DNA of 64,000 bases. It comes from Monomorium pharaonis (Eukaryota; Arthropoda; Insecta; Hymenoptera; Formicidae). Position numbers and translations under genes: made by a program. This document shows positions 1-10,860 of this stretch, in pieces (positions within the stretch are counted from its first letter, which is position 1; each line of letters starts with the position of its first letter). Where the stretch lies: positions 16,442,360-16,506,359 of the forward strand of contig NC_050472.1 in the NCBI RefSeq assembly GCF_013373865.1, in the 5' to 3' direction. The notes under the pieces were generated by a model, which saw nothing but the letters and a program-made list of their open reading frames with translations, was not told where the DNA came from and made no database searches.

Positions 1-1489
1 GATTTCTATAAGAAATTGTAATTTCAAGTAATTATTATTTTATTATGCAAGTTAGATTATAAGAAAGCTCTTTTGTATTAAAGCAAATTATTCAGTTTAG
101 CGGCGCCAAGTTTTTGTAATAAAATTTGTATTAAAATATTTATTTGTAATATTTGAACAAATAATTATTTGTAAAAGTGGATGTTTTAATTCGTATAAAC
201 ATCCATTTTCATAGTTGGCGCATTTTCTTCATATCATAATTTTTGTAGAGAAAATGAACTTTTTGTTCTTTTTGAGGAAAAGACAATTTTATTAAAATTT
301 CCTTTGTAGTACACATTTGTAATGCTAAATAAAAATTATTTTGTACAAAAATAGATTTTTGAGGGCGTTTCATGCGCGCGTATACTTGGCGCTTTTTTAT
401 ACCTTTTTTAAAAAAGGTAATTTTGTTGGGATTTCACTCATTTTGTAGTAGCAGATATCTCATTTCTTTTTATAATATATATGAAGGTCTTCAAGATCTA
501 ATTAAAGATTAAGACTCAGATTTAATTAAAATAACAAAATAGTTATATTGGTTTTATTCTTTATCTGTAATACTCACATGTTTATTTCATTAATTATCAA
601 TTGTTTTTATAAATAATGCGATGCGTATAAGGTCTAATACACATATATAAACGGAGCATAAACTTACTAACTATATTATTCGGAGTATATCTGTTTTTCA
701 CATGCTTTCACATTGAAAAAGATACTTTGCAATAGTATATAGTCAGTATGTCTAAATATTTTTATCCGCTTGTATATGTATATGTATATAACTGTTTTTT
801 TGTTGTTGCGACAATACGAAAATTAACATTTTTTCAAGTTTACTTTATTGCTTATAATATTAGGTTTTTAACAAACTAAATTACGCGACAAAAAGCTTAA
901 CATTCTCTCACATACTCAAGCAAATAGAAATGCCTAGACATATTAACTGCGCGGTTTCAGATTGATATTTCCTTTTTCACATGTTTCCACATTGAAAAAA
1001 ATTACGTATCCAAATTAGTACAGTTAGTATGTCTATCATTTGTGTATTTCTATCCGCTTGTGTATATGTATTAAAATTATGTATATTATCTTTCTCTTCC
1101 ATATTGAAAATGTCTACTTGTATGTATGCGTATCATTGTTTTTTTTGTTGCGACATGCGGAATATACGACCTAACATTCTCTGACTCTTTTATTATAAAT
1201 AACCTAATAAACATTTCTTTTAGACATCAAATAATGCGATGCAATTGAAGTTTAATATTCCGTCACATAAGAATTGCCCAGACATATTGGTTGTATTGTC
1301 TCATGTATCCAAACATAAGCATAATAAAACCTTAAAAACATACATGCACGCACGCACGCACATACATTTGGCGTCTTTTCTTTATCTTTTTTTAAAGAAA
1401 GGTAATTCTGTGCGGATATTATATATTTTGTGGTGTTAGGCAACTTAAATCCATGAAACTATGATTAACTTACTACGACATATTTAAAC
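1..1489. other. AT-rich non-coding stretch with short duplicated segments
   Basis: No gene is seen. Two internal duplications are visible. A segment with TTTTCACATG, ACATTGAAAAA and TATCCGCTTG occurs near 690-780 and again near 970-1065. A second motif, TTGGCG followed by an A/T-rich stem-loop (ACCTTTTTTAAAAAAGGT type), occurs near 385-425 and again near 1365-1405. These look like decayed dispersed repeats. The short open frames here have no recognisable protein features. Confidence 0.6.
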
Positions 1490-2086
1490 AAAACATTAAT
1501 TAAATTTTAATTAATTAATTCATCTAAAGACATCTAATAATACTAGTGCTAATTCCAAGTTCGTATCTCCAAACATTCTCAAGATTTGCATTTTTTAAAA
1601 TTAATTAATAAATAATTAATTAAATTTCAATTAATTAATTAATCCGAAAATATCTGATAATACTAGTGCTTATTCCAAGGTCGTATCTCCAACCGTTCTC
1701 GAGATATACAGTATAAGATTTAATTAATTAATTATATAATTATTTAATTAATTAATTAATGCGAAGATATCCGATAATACTAGTGCTTATCCCAAGTTTG
1801 TATCTCTAACCGTTCTCGAGATACACATGCTACAAGGTGTAATTAATTAATTAATTACTTAATTATAGATAAGCATAAAGTCTCTAAAGTGTTCCGATAC
1901 CACTGCTTATCCCAAGTTCGCATCTCCAACCGTTCTCGAGATTTCCATGTTTTAAAATTTAATTAATTAATTAATAATTAATTAAATTTTAATTAAGTAA
2001 TTAATCCGAAAACATCTGATAATACTAGTGCTTATCCCAAGTTCGTATCCCCAATCGTTCTCGAGATACACATGCTACAAGGTTTA

Positions 2087-2641
2087 TGTTGTACCCCTCG
2101 TTGTGAGTACGATTTTGGGATCGCTGCCAGAGATCTCGCGAGGAAGGTATTTCGTCACATACACCGTTATTTGTCTCGAACACTTTTATTCTTGTATTCA
2201 GTTACAATGGGTAGATCGCGACCCCGCAAGGCAGAGTGTCGCGTCTATTAGCTCGTTGTCCACGACCCCGCAAGGCAGAGCGTCGTGGTTATGTGTTTAC
2301 AATAAGTTATCTCGGCGATACACGACCCCGCAAAGCAGAGTGTCGTGTGTAGTCTTAGTTTGTCTACTTCGAATTGACCCGATCCTCACCTTCTTTCGCC
2401 GGTTTATATATCCGATAATTCGGTAGTTGGACCGAAAGAAGGGGAGGATTGCGTGAGGGCGTAAATCGGTCAGTATTCCAAATTATTGCTTAGACAGCAA
2501 GTGCTGTCTAAGGAGCATTGCGCTAATTGTCGAGCGGATTGCGCGAAACCTCGCGCGATGCGCTCGATGCTGACTGCAGCTGACCGACTTACGTCATCGT
2601 GTTACTGACACCTTATCGTTATGAGTGTGTCACTCATAACA
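2087..2641. mobile_element. Solo LTR, 555 bp, with GTTTA target duplication
   Basis: The segment starts TGTTGT and ends ATAACA, giving canonical TG...CA ends. It is flanked by a perfect 5-bp direct repeat GTTTA (2082-2086 and 2642-2646). It interrupts a satellite array whose sequence resumes directly on the far side. There is no second LTR and no coding sequence, so the internal region was probably lost by LTR-LTR recombination. The 5-bp duplication fits Ty3/gypsy or BEL/Pao; the family cannot be assigned from the LTR alone. Confidence 0.85.
2217..2348. repeat. Three hairpin repeats inside the solo LTR
   Basis: Three copies of a 27-29 nt unit lie at 2217-2243, 2260-2288 and 2320-2348. Each has the core CCCCGCAARGCAGAGYGTC between inverted flanks. 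The outer stem differs between copies but stays complementary: CGCGAC/GTCGCG, CCACGAC/GTCGTGG and ACACGAC/GTCGTGT. The covariation suggests that pairing is maintained in RNA or DNA. Confidence 0.8.
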
Positions 2642-2989
2642 GTTTAATTAATTAATTAATTAATTAATTATAGATAAGCATTGACTCTCTAAATTGTTCC
2701 GATGATACTACTGCTTATCACAAGTTCGTATCTCTAACCGTTCTCGAGATACACATGCTACAAGGTTTAATTAATTAATTAATTAATTAATTCGAAGACA
2801 TCTGATAATACTAGTACTTATCCAAAGTTTGTATCTCCAACCGTTCTCGAAATATACACGTTACAAGGTTTAATTAATTAATTAATTCGAAGACCTCTGA
2901 TAATCCTAGTGCTTATCTTAAGATCATATCTCTAACCGTTCTCGAGATATATATGGTACAAGGTTTAAACATCTGATCATACAGCCATT

Positions 2990-3320
2990 TGATGGCAAAA
3001 ACAGTAAAAGTACAAATCCCCACCACTTAGCTGGACGACGACGATAATAATAATAACGACTACGACGTTTCTTAATCAAATTTATTCTTGGGCGAAAAAT
3101 TTTAATCGCGATATCTCCGCTCGTAAGTCACGTAGCGAAAAATTAAAAAAACTTTTATTATATAAATTGGGTACGAGCTATCTATTAACCTTATTGAGAA
3201 ATCCATCGGTTCAGTCATTATTGAGATCCGATAATTACGGTCTTCTCGCGTAAAAGAAGCACGGTGGTGCCTCGCTGCGCGTACACTTGGCGCGAGACAC
3301 TACCGTGCTCTTGATAAATA
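2990..3320. repeat. Diverged dispersed repeat, copy 1
   Basis: Contains a GAC/ATA-rich start, an ATCGCGATATCTCC motif, a GTAAGTC..GTA motif and a terminal stem-loop (AGCACGGT ... ACCGTGCT, about 3256-3310). A diverged relative sits at 15795-16035, with the same order of motifs and an ACACGGT ... ACCGTAT stem. This is probably the end of an old element of unknown class. Confidence 0.5.
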
Positions 3321-3875
3321 CAAAAATATTACAAATTTTGATTTAAAAATACTTATGTATACATAATTATTATATTTATTATTATATATGTCTAATATTT
3401 AGAAATATATATAATTATGGACAATTTTGTTAATTATGTTATTATTGTCATTTATTTATTAATATTTTTTGTTCAACAGTTAATTGAGCATTTTATAATA
3501 ATATAAAATCTCTACGTTACTTGTAGTATATGTACATATAATAAATTATACATAAAAAAAAATTTTTTTGTATTATAATTTAAGCTGCCCCTAATACTTT
3601 AATTAATACTTAACAAAAATCCGTTAAATTGTAGCGCAATTTATATATAAAATAATTCATTATAAAAACTTTTATTTTTTGTCGAATACATTAATAAAAT
3701 AATACAATTATAATAAAATATCTGAATATAATCAAAATTATATAAAATTATACATAATCATACTTTCTTATTTTATAATTATACATTTTTATTTCATAAT
3801 TTTCTTTCTTTGCCTTTCCTCATGATATTCAAAGAGTTACCGCTTGGATAGATTTATGCCGATCTAAAAAATCAT
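3320..3875. other. AT-rich stretch, nothing recognised
   Basis: Very AT-rich sequence with homopolymer runs. No open frame of note, no repeat unit and no RNA gene is seen. Confidence 0.5.
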
Positions 3876-3924
3876 ATTTTTAATTTTTTGAATAACGTAT
3901 ACGTTATTCAGAAAATTAAAAATA
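3876..3924. repeat. Near-perfect 49-bp palindrome
   Basis: ATTTTTAATTTTTTGAATAA, then ACGTATACGT, then its near-complete reverse complement. The centre is GTATAC with one visible mismatch. It can form a cruciform. It may be the remnant of a foldback element. Confidence 0.75.
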
Positions 3925-4029
3925 CGATTTTCGTTGACGTGAATTATTACACATTTCTATTCGGTTTACAAGATATTAATGTCATATGTACATCATTAAT
4001 ATTTAAGCATATGTTGCCATCATGTTACT

Positions 4030-4570
4030 GTAAAATTATACAATATTTTTTTAACGTTTTTTAAATATTTGTTTTTATTATTTTTACATTATTAGCGTTT
4101 ATTGTATAAATAATATTTATTTAATATTTATTAAACATTTGTTTTTCATTAATTATTTATTTCAAATGATGAATTAAAAAAAATATTTATAAAAATGTTT
4201 ATTTAACGTTTATTTAATATTTATAAATTATTAATTTTTTATTAAAAATAATAATTTAAGAAAATTATTTAAGTAGTATTTATTTAATATTTATGTAATT
4301 TTTATTTTACACATAAAAAATCGTTTAAAATAATATTTTAAAAAATATTGGTTTAATAGTAATTTAATATTTATATTACAATAATTAATTATTTAAATAA
4401 TGATTTAGGACAAATATTTATGTAATATTTAATTGATGTTTTTATAATATTAATTCAACATTTTAATAAATCGTTTAAAATAATATTTACGTAACATTTA
4501 TTTAATGTTTATGTAGTAATAATTATTTCACATTTAAAAAGTTTAAAATATTATTTTTAAAAATATTTGA
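4030..4570. repeat. Degenerate AT-rich repeats of the TTTAATATTTA type
   Basis: Irregular reiterations of TTTATTTAATATTTA and TTTAAAATAATATTTA motifs. A comparable array of ATATCTTA/AAATATC motifs precedes the second 5S-containing unit (33990-34165), so such arrays may belong to the same composite repeat. No gene is seen. Confidence 0.5.
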
Positions 4571-4589
4571 CTTCTGGTTAGGAAGCGTT

Positions 4590-5160
4590 ACTAATTATGG
4601 AGCATAAATCAAGTGTAAAAGAACAGTGAATCTATACATATAATGAGAGTGTTAAAAGCGTACGTATAAATAAAACCTCTAAGAGACACAAATTGAAGCA
4701 TCGAAATATAAAGAAAGTGAAGATCAAGACAATATATATATTATCAAAACAATATGGCATATTAACAATACTCAAAAATTATAAGAAATGACATCTATCC
4801 TTCATTTTTAACGAACACAGCAAAAATATATTTTTTCATAAGTTATTCCACATGCTATTTCGCATATGTAAAAACTAGTAAAAAAACTGTAAAACTTTAT
4901 GTTTAATTATAAAAACATGAGTTAACTATACATGTTTGATCCTTTTGACAACAATTATTGAAATGATCTATAACAAATATGTATGAGTAAACATGAAGTA
5001 CTCATGGATCATCACAAAGTGTTAGGTTGCGTACGATCTTCGAAGTCAAGCAACATCGACGGTGGTTAACAGTTGGATGGGTGACCATTTTTTCGGGCGT
5101 ATAAGTTAAACATATTCTAACAAGTACGACGTACTGTGGGTTGGCTGAAACATGTATAGT
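4590..5160 (+). mobile_element. Composite repeat unit carrying a 5S-rRNA-like module, copy 1
   Basis: Homologous along its length to 34168-34698. Shared landmarks in order are TAAATCAAGTGTAAAAG, CTCTAAGAGAC/CTCTAAGAAAC, AAGAAAGT, AAATTATAAGAAATGACA, TTATTCCACATGCTATTT, a 5S-like module, and a terminal GGCTGAAAC that resembles the 3' end of 5S rRNA. Two independent copies make this a dispersed repeat. Unlike textbook 5S-derived SINEs, the conserved body lies upstream of the 5S part. No coding sequence is seen. Confidence 0.7.
5031..5086 (+). pseudogene. 5S rRNA-like internal control region
   Basis: The segment matches the 5S rRNA internal promoter in order: GATC..CGAAGTCAAGCAAC (A-box region), an intermediate element, then GTTGGATGGGTGACC (C-box). 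The 5' third of 5S rRNA is not visible, so it is not a functional rRNA gene. A run of six T follows at once, as in copy 2. TFIIIA/Pol III recognition is inferred from the retained boxes only. Confidence 0.75.
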
Positions 5161-5500
5161 CTCCTCCCCTAAATTATCGTAGAAATTATGCGATGCTGGC
5201 CTGGTGAGGTTACGTTGAATTTATCAAAATGATTGAATAATGCAAACAATTTTTTGCTTTTAAAACATTAAGCAACTTGGTGCCGTCATGTTGCTGTCAC
5301 AAATTAATTCGTCAGGAGAGCAAACTAACATCAACAAGTTGCCGTCAACATGCTGTAGTCTAGTGTCGAATTCACGTGAGTACAACCTAAAAGACGCACA
5401 ATGCTGAAGCATCTTGTCTCGAGTTTCTAGAAACTGTATGCTGCAACGGTTGACAGCAACATGGCGGCAACTTCATAGGCGTTTGGTTATCTGGGTAGTT

Positions 5501-5737
5501 TAGTCCGCCGGACCAAAATTTAAAAAAATTTTTTTTTGAGGTTAAGAAAAAATAACCCAATTCAACAATTCTGACCTTGGATTTGAATTCAGCGGGTCAA
5601 ATACATAAGGATAGATTAGTCTGGTCTCCCAAAACAACATTTAAAAAAATTTTTTTTGAGATTAGGAAAAAATGAGCCAATTCAGCAATTCTGACCTTGG
5701 ATTTGAATTCAGCGGATCAAAATACATAAGGATTGAC
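5501..5737. repeat. Tandem doublet of about 116-bp units (TAGTCCGCCGGACC type)
   Basis: Units start near 5501 and 5617. Each has a TAGTCYGSYGGWCC-like start, an A/T-run, then TTCTGACCTTGGATTTGAAT, CAGCGG and CATAAGGAT. A third unit (7532-7655) and the start of a fourth (7662) lie beyond the 5738-7530 insertion, so the array was split by that element. Related wording occurs in the arms of the 40-48 kb transposon (GGGTCAAAATACATGAG ... ACCTGGTCTGG). Confidence 0.75.
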
Positions 5738-6144
5738 CCCACATAGAAATGAAACCTCCAGTAGACGTCTAATGGACGTCTGCCATGGAAGTTTAAACTT
5801 CCAGTAGACGTCCATTAAACGTCCAATATAGAGCCATTAAAAATCCACAGTTCCGCACTGTGGACGTCTATTAGACCTTCAATAGAGGTCGTCAAAGAGG
5901 TCTATTAGACGTTGTGTGGATCATTAACAGAGGCTTTACGGAGCCTCGATGGATGACTTACGGACGTTTCGTGGATCATTAATAGAGGCTTCACGGAGCC
6001 TCGATGGATGATTGACAAAATAAAAATTTAAAATAAAAATTTCATTTTTTTAAAATTATTTTTATCAACAGTACATACTAAATTTAGGACAAATTTTTAT
6101 TAATTAATTAAATTTAAATTATATTATTTTATTTTATTCTTACT

Positions 6145-6205
6145 TGCCTCTGGTTTTGAACCCGGGACCTTAGGATTACAAACCTTGTACTCTATCTGCT
6201 ATGCC
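6145..6205 (-). pseudogene. tRNA-derived sequence
   Basis: On the minus strand the order is TAGCAGATAGAGTA (weak A box), GTTTGTAATCC (anticodon-loop-like) and GGTCCCGGGTTCAAAACC (good B box). No complete acceptor stem is seen. It is most simply a tRNA-derived SINE remnant or a decayed tRNA copy inside the CCCACATAG element. Confidence 0.55.
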
Positions 6206-6942
6206 AATTTGACTCATCGATATGGGTACTTGTTATTGTCTACATATATTACATATATGTTATAAACTGACGCAATTATATTATTTTTTATAAAAGCAAT
6301 TAAATTTTGCAAAACATTAAAAATAAATAGCATTAATTTATTTACTTATTAATTTCATTGTTAAATTTATCTTTTTCCATAACCTTAATAATTTGATGGA
6401 AATTGCGATCTATTTAGCATTAATACTTTGAAGCGTTCAAATGGTTAATTAGATAATTTTAACTATATAAATCATATATTCTAAGAAAAATTGAATAGTA
6501 CATTTATTATTCTGTTTTTGTATTCAGTACATGATAAATTTAGATTTTGTGCATTTTTTTGTGCGCAGTAATTGTAGACAAACCGTTATTTTTGAAAACA
6601 TCTTTATGATAATTTTTTTTAATATTAAATGGATCTCTCATTCAGGATGCTATAGTGTTGTCTGATTTCTGAGTCAACTACGACGCGCATGGACGGCTCA
6701 AAAATCGGACAGCATTGTGATATCTTTTATGAGATATTAAGCTGATATCATTTAACTGTGATATCATAAGGATAACATTTTTAAGAAACTTAAATGAAAC
6801 TCTTCCATGAGATATCTCAAAGACCTCTCTTAGTAAACGTCTCTGATAAATGTTACCATTTGGACATCATTTCCAAGATATCTAAATGTTTTCTTAAAAA
6901 AGTTCTCTTAAAGTTTTCATTCTGATAAGCGTGTTGTCTGGG

Positions 6943-7450
6943 TAACTTCTATTATGAAAATAAATGTTCCATACAGCTACGGAAGTTTAATGGATACCTA
7001 ATGGACGTCTATCTAACTTCCATCATGGAAGTAAATGTTCCATAGAGCTATGGAAGTTTAATGGATCCTTAATGGACGTCTGTCTAACTTCCATCATGGA
7101 AATAATGTTCCATAGAACTATGGAAGTTTAGTGGATCCCTAATAGACGTCCATCTAACTTCCACTGTGGAAGAAAACATCCAATGGAGCTATGGATGTTT
7201 AATGGATCCCTAATGGATGTCTATCTAACTTCCACCATGGAGGTAAACCTCCAATGGAGCCATGGACGTTTACTGGATCTTTAATGAACGTCTGTCTAAC
7301 TTCCACCAAGGAGGTAAATCTTCAATGGAGCTATGGAAGTTTACTGGATCCCTAATGGACGTCTACCTAACTTCCGCCATGGAGGTAAATCTCCAATGGA
7401 GTTAAGGAAGTTTACTAGACCTCTAATGGACGTCCATCTGACTTCCACCA
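6943..7450. repeat. 71-bp minisatellite, about 7-8 copies
   Basis: Each unit reads TAACTTCCAYCATGGAAGTA, then a TCCATAGAGCTATGG core, then GTTTAATGGATCCCTAATGG and ACGTCTRTC. Inner inverted motifs (CTTCCAYCATGGAAG) make each unit partly self-complementary. Copies are 70-71 bp and diverged by several changes each. It lies within the 5738-7530 element. Confidence 0.85.
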
Positions 7451-7689
7451 TGGACATAGACGTCCCATGGATCTATGGAGGTTTAATGGACGTCCATTGG
7501 ACATCCACTGGATGCCAATTTCTATGTGGGACTAGTCTGGTCCGCCAGACCAACATTAAAAAAAAAATTTTTTTGAGGTTAAGGAATACGAGCTAACTTT
7601 GCAATTCTGACCTTGGATTTGGATTCAGCGGATCAAAATACATAAGGATTGACTTATGTATCTAGTCCGCCGGACCAACCACTTTTTTT

Positions 7690-8270
7690 AGTGTGCCTGT
7701 GTTATGTATCGTATTTATAAAACTATTTTTGTTAATAATTTTAACAAATCACGAGCGACGGTTAAAATCTTTTGAAGATCACTCAGGAAAGTGACCTTGA
7801 TAACATATGTCAAGATCAAGGTCATCGGAGCTGCCTCCCCTAAACTGAATAATTATCAAATTTTATCCTTTTTCTAACCGTGCTTTTAAAGTAAAATCGC
7901 ATTGCAAATCACAAAGCTCTGCCTGAAATTCTAAGCTCTTTAATTTGTACAGTGAGAGAATTCTTGAAAAGTACTAACTCTTTTCTTAATATTTCGAAAT
8001 CAGTAAAACAGGTATTAAATTGATTAATTAGAGAATTAATTATATCTATAAGTTTGTTTTTCACAATTCTTCAAAGAAAATTTTGCAAGAAGGAAAAAAA
8101 TAAAAAATATTATTTCTTAATGATTTTATATTATGATATATTATGATAATATATTTTATATATGTAAAATAGTTTTATATACATAACATATATTAATAAT
8201 AAAATTATTAATATTCTATTATTTAATAAAAATAAAGTTTTAACAAGAAAAATATTTTAGATACAACCCC
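7690..8270. other. AT-rich stretch, nothing recognised
   Basis: No gene is seen. The stretch contains GGAAAGTGACCTTGATAACATATGTC near 7787, which recurs in diverged form near 8928-8960 (CAGGATCATGTCCCTGATAA). This suggests a decayed repeat about 1.1 kb long ending on either side of the microsatellite. Confidence 0.45.
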
Positions 8271-8742
8271 CCAGTATACTTCTTTAGAGGGGCCCAGTTC
8301 TTTAAACGCGCCTGAGATGTTCACGTGTGTTTGGCGGCTCGGCCGTCAACGAGCGGAGAAACGGTGAATGTCGTCTTTGAAATCTGCCCGAAAAGGGCAA
8401 CTAACGTCGAGCACTGTTCTACACAAAGCAAATCCATTCGGCACTTACTGTAATATTAATAAACTTGAACGTAAAGTAAACGATATCCACGCTTGTACCA
8501 CATGGGTTTGCGACTTTCTACGCTGTTCGTTTTCAATATTTTCACATTAATCAAATAGCGACATAAAATTGGTGGGTTAGAGTTAGGAAAAATTATGAGA
8601 AGGGGTTCAGAAGCGAAGCCTTTCCCTCACCCACACGTTTTCTGAGAATATATTCTCTTTCCACATCAAATTTTGTGTGACAATTATTTCTCAACAATAT
8701 ACCATACTTTTGCGTATTTCTGTACAAAGCACCCTTATCAAG

Positions 8743-8810
8743 TGAGTGCAGGAAGAGAAGGTCGAAGGCTTCCCCACTTGCACTCCCCGTGTGTGTGTGT
8801 GTGTGCACGC

Positions 8811-8841
<31 letters not shown>

Positions 8842-8875
8842 TCTGTGTGCGTGCGTGTTTGTATGTGTATGTATG
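8743..8875 (+). repeat. GT/GC microsatellite cassette, partial copy
   Basis: A GC-rich hairpin (GAGTGC ... GGTCGAAGGC ... GCACTC, about 8744-8785) is followed by (GT)n, (CG)n and (GT)n. It matches the hairpin plus microsatellite core of the cassettes at 23.0, 43.7, 44.3 and 51.1 kb. An isolated copy of the cassette end ACCACATGGGTTTGCGACTT lies at about 8497-8518. Open frames through it are low-complexity artefacts. Confidence 0.65.
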
Positions 8876-9182
8876 TTGTTCTATTTTACATGGATATTTT
8901 TCAAATTTCTTCTATAAGGAAAAGTTACTCAGGATCATGTCCCTGATAACATATGTGAAGGACATTGAAATCGGGGGTGACTCCGTATAAATGAATAATT
9001 ATCAAAAATTTTATAAAGTAAATTTTCTATTGGAAACAAATCTTTAATATTTTTAGTTATATTTTTGGTATTATAGTTGTATAAATTAGATAGTTTTTTT
9101 TTTTCAATTCTTTAAAAGTAAAATATCTGACTTGTATTATTTTTTAAATAATTAATTCAATTTACTTATATTTGTATCAAAC

Positions 9183-9478
9183 CTTTATATCCAAGTGTTC
9201 GAAACCTATAGAATTCACTATTGGTTGAATGTTCTTTTGAATCCATTGAACGTGATCTTTAATCCACGTTAATATCTGAGTAAAAAACCACTCTGGCTTG
9301 TCTTGACGGTTTGTTAATTTGGCTCCTGTAAAATGATAAATAAATCTTTGCCGAAGAGGTCTTACTAAAAGAGCGATCGGCAAACTAACTGGAGCAAAGT
9401 CTGTCAACAATGCAGACGTTACTACAGGTTTTATCATTTTTTCTCTAAGTCTTCTCATTAAGGATATATGTATCACAT
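9183..9478 (-). CDS. RINT1: RINT1 (RAD50-interactor 1) internal exon
   Basis: This 296-nt exon encodes about 98 residues. They align with the RINT1/Tip20 family segment that contains a PLRQRFIYHFTG block, TN..DKPEWFFTQILTWI and a closing IQPI motif. In the RINT1 proteins I know, the same blocks occur in this order and spacing just before an ARLEF motif. RINT1 is a peripheral ER/Golgi tethering protein of the NRZ (Dsl1-type) complex with ZW10 and NAG, acting in Golgi-to-ER traffic. On the minus strand the exon appears to open after an AG at 9480-9479; a frame extended further upstream meets TGA. It closes with AAG followed by a GT donor at 9182-9181, after a complete codon. The upstream pyrimidine tract is weak. 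No neighbouring RINT1 exon was found, so this is either an exon between TE-filled introns or a stranded fragment. The frame is intact, with no stop. Confidence 0.88.
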
Positions 9479-9499
9479 CTCAAAGCATTACTAAAAATA

Positions 9500-10540
9500 C
9501 AAAAATTTAATAATTTCTATTGTTACATTTGAATATTTGTGTAAAATTAAAGCCCAATTCTCTTATTAGTTCTAATGTTATTTATTTCTTTATTCACTCT
9601 TAATTCACTTTTATGTAAAATCGCATTTCATATTTAATACTTTATTTGCAAGTTTGATGAAAAAGTATCATTACAAAATCAAATTTAATCACTAAATTGA
9701 AATTTTTACATATACTAATAAAACTCTAATAAACATTTGTACAAAGGTTTATTTGAAAAAAATAACTTATGATTGCGGCAATCCTGCGCGACTAATTAAA
9801 AGTTGGAAAACATTAGTTTATGGCCGTCAAATCATTCTTTAGTGACAACATGAACAATTTTGTTCAGACAAGAATCAAACGGAAAATAAAAAATGGTTAC
9901 TTTTTTTTAAAGAAACTTCACAGCATTAATGCTTAGTACAAGCTTACAACTTTAATTTTACCTATATATATATATTGTACTTTTAAGAAAAAATTAAATT
10001 TTTACAGAAAAATTTGGCAATAAGAAAAAGTTTAAGGAATTATTTAGATAATAAAATAAGACAAAAATCAATTATATAATAAAATTTCAATTAAGACTTT
10101 CTTTTTTTATTGTAAACGTTTAAATATTCACATAAAAAATACCTAAAAGGCACGTGAATATTTTTCCCTAGAATATTACCCAGTTAGCCAGGCCTGCTAA
10201 AATCACATATCGTGAAATCTTTACAAGAATTGTTTCAATTTTGACAACAATTTTATGACAAGTATTTGCCTTCTGCTTTATCTTCTAAACAAATTTACGA
10301 TAAAAGTTTTCATCACACAATGCTGCAAAGAACAGAGAAAGTACATAAATATTACGTAAAGAAATCACAAAATTTGCTCGATAAAATGCAAATTTTAGCA
10401 AATAACAGAGCAAACCTTGTCACACGACACGACAATAAATTTATGGCAGAAACAGAAAAAAGTGCTTTTGATAAGCACGGTAAATTAGTAGTAAAAATAA
10501 AGAAAAACTTGTCAAGCACACTTTTGCAACAAAATTGTGA
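9500..10540. other. AT-rich stretch flanking the RINT1 exon
   Basis: Probably intronic if the RINT1 exon is genuine. No second exon is recognisable. The open frame at 10266-10565 looks coding-like (rich in K, Q and N) but I do not recognise it. Its end runs into the inverted repeat at 10545. Confidence 0.4.
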
Positions 10541-10797
10541 AAAGGTGTGTCCGCAAATAGCTTAGCTTTTGCTGGCAAGACTTGTTGCAAATAGTATGAC
10601 GCATATTTTATGCAAATAACAGATATTATCAAGTTTTAACAAGAATCACTTCATTTCTTGGTGATTAATTGTCCCAAGATGGCGCATTTCTCGTAAAAAA
10701 AATTCATCTACTGGGAATAAAATAAACTCGCCAAGAACAAAGAAAAAAGTACGACTGCACCATTCACATATATTATAATATTGGACTAATCATGCTT

Positions 10798-10858
10798 ATG
10801 ATCGACAGAAATGAAATACTGAACTAATCCAGTTCAATATTTCATTTTTGTCGATCAT
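10798..10858. repeat. Hairpin, 27-bp arms
   Basis: ATGATCGACAGAAATGAAAT with ACTGAAC, a 7-nt loop TAATCCA, and then the near-perfect reverse complement. It lies directly outside the CCCTTAAA-ended MITE. Confidence 0.75.
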
Positions 10859-10860
10859 AA

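Larger units (their letters stand above)
1490..2960. repeat. Satellite of about 120-bp units with a conserved 50-bp box
   Basis: At least seven units alternate an AATTAATTAATT spacer with a conserved box. The box begins GATAATACTAGTGCTTAT and ends CCGTTCTCGAGAT. Boxes lie near 1536, 1656, 1773, 1890, 2019, 2700, 2805 and 2902, so the period drifts between about 95 and 125 bp. The array is interrupted by the solo LTR at 2087-2641. No coding potential is seen. Confidence 0.85.
5738..7530. mobile_element. Non-autonomous element with CCCACATAGAAAT inverted ends
   Basis: Starts CCCACATAGAAAT and ends ATTTCTATGTGGG, a 13-bp perfect terminal inverted repeat. It splits a tandem repeat array that continues on both sides. 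Subterminal regions on both sides are full of TGGACGTCTA/TAGACGTCC motifs. It encloses a tRNA-like piece and the 71-bp minisatellite. No convincing target duplication is seen (GAC/ACT at the junctions), and there is no transposase. A probable MITE-like DNA element of unknown superfamily. Confidence 0.65.

Noticed and set aside
5031..5086. Functional 5S rRNA gene
   Set aside because: Only the internal promoter part is present; the 5' third is missing and a T6 run follows the C-box.
10266..10565. Possible host exon near RINT1
   Set aside because: The Lys/Gln/Asn-rich frame matches no RINT1 block I know, lies on the opposite strand, and ends in a foldback arm.
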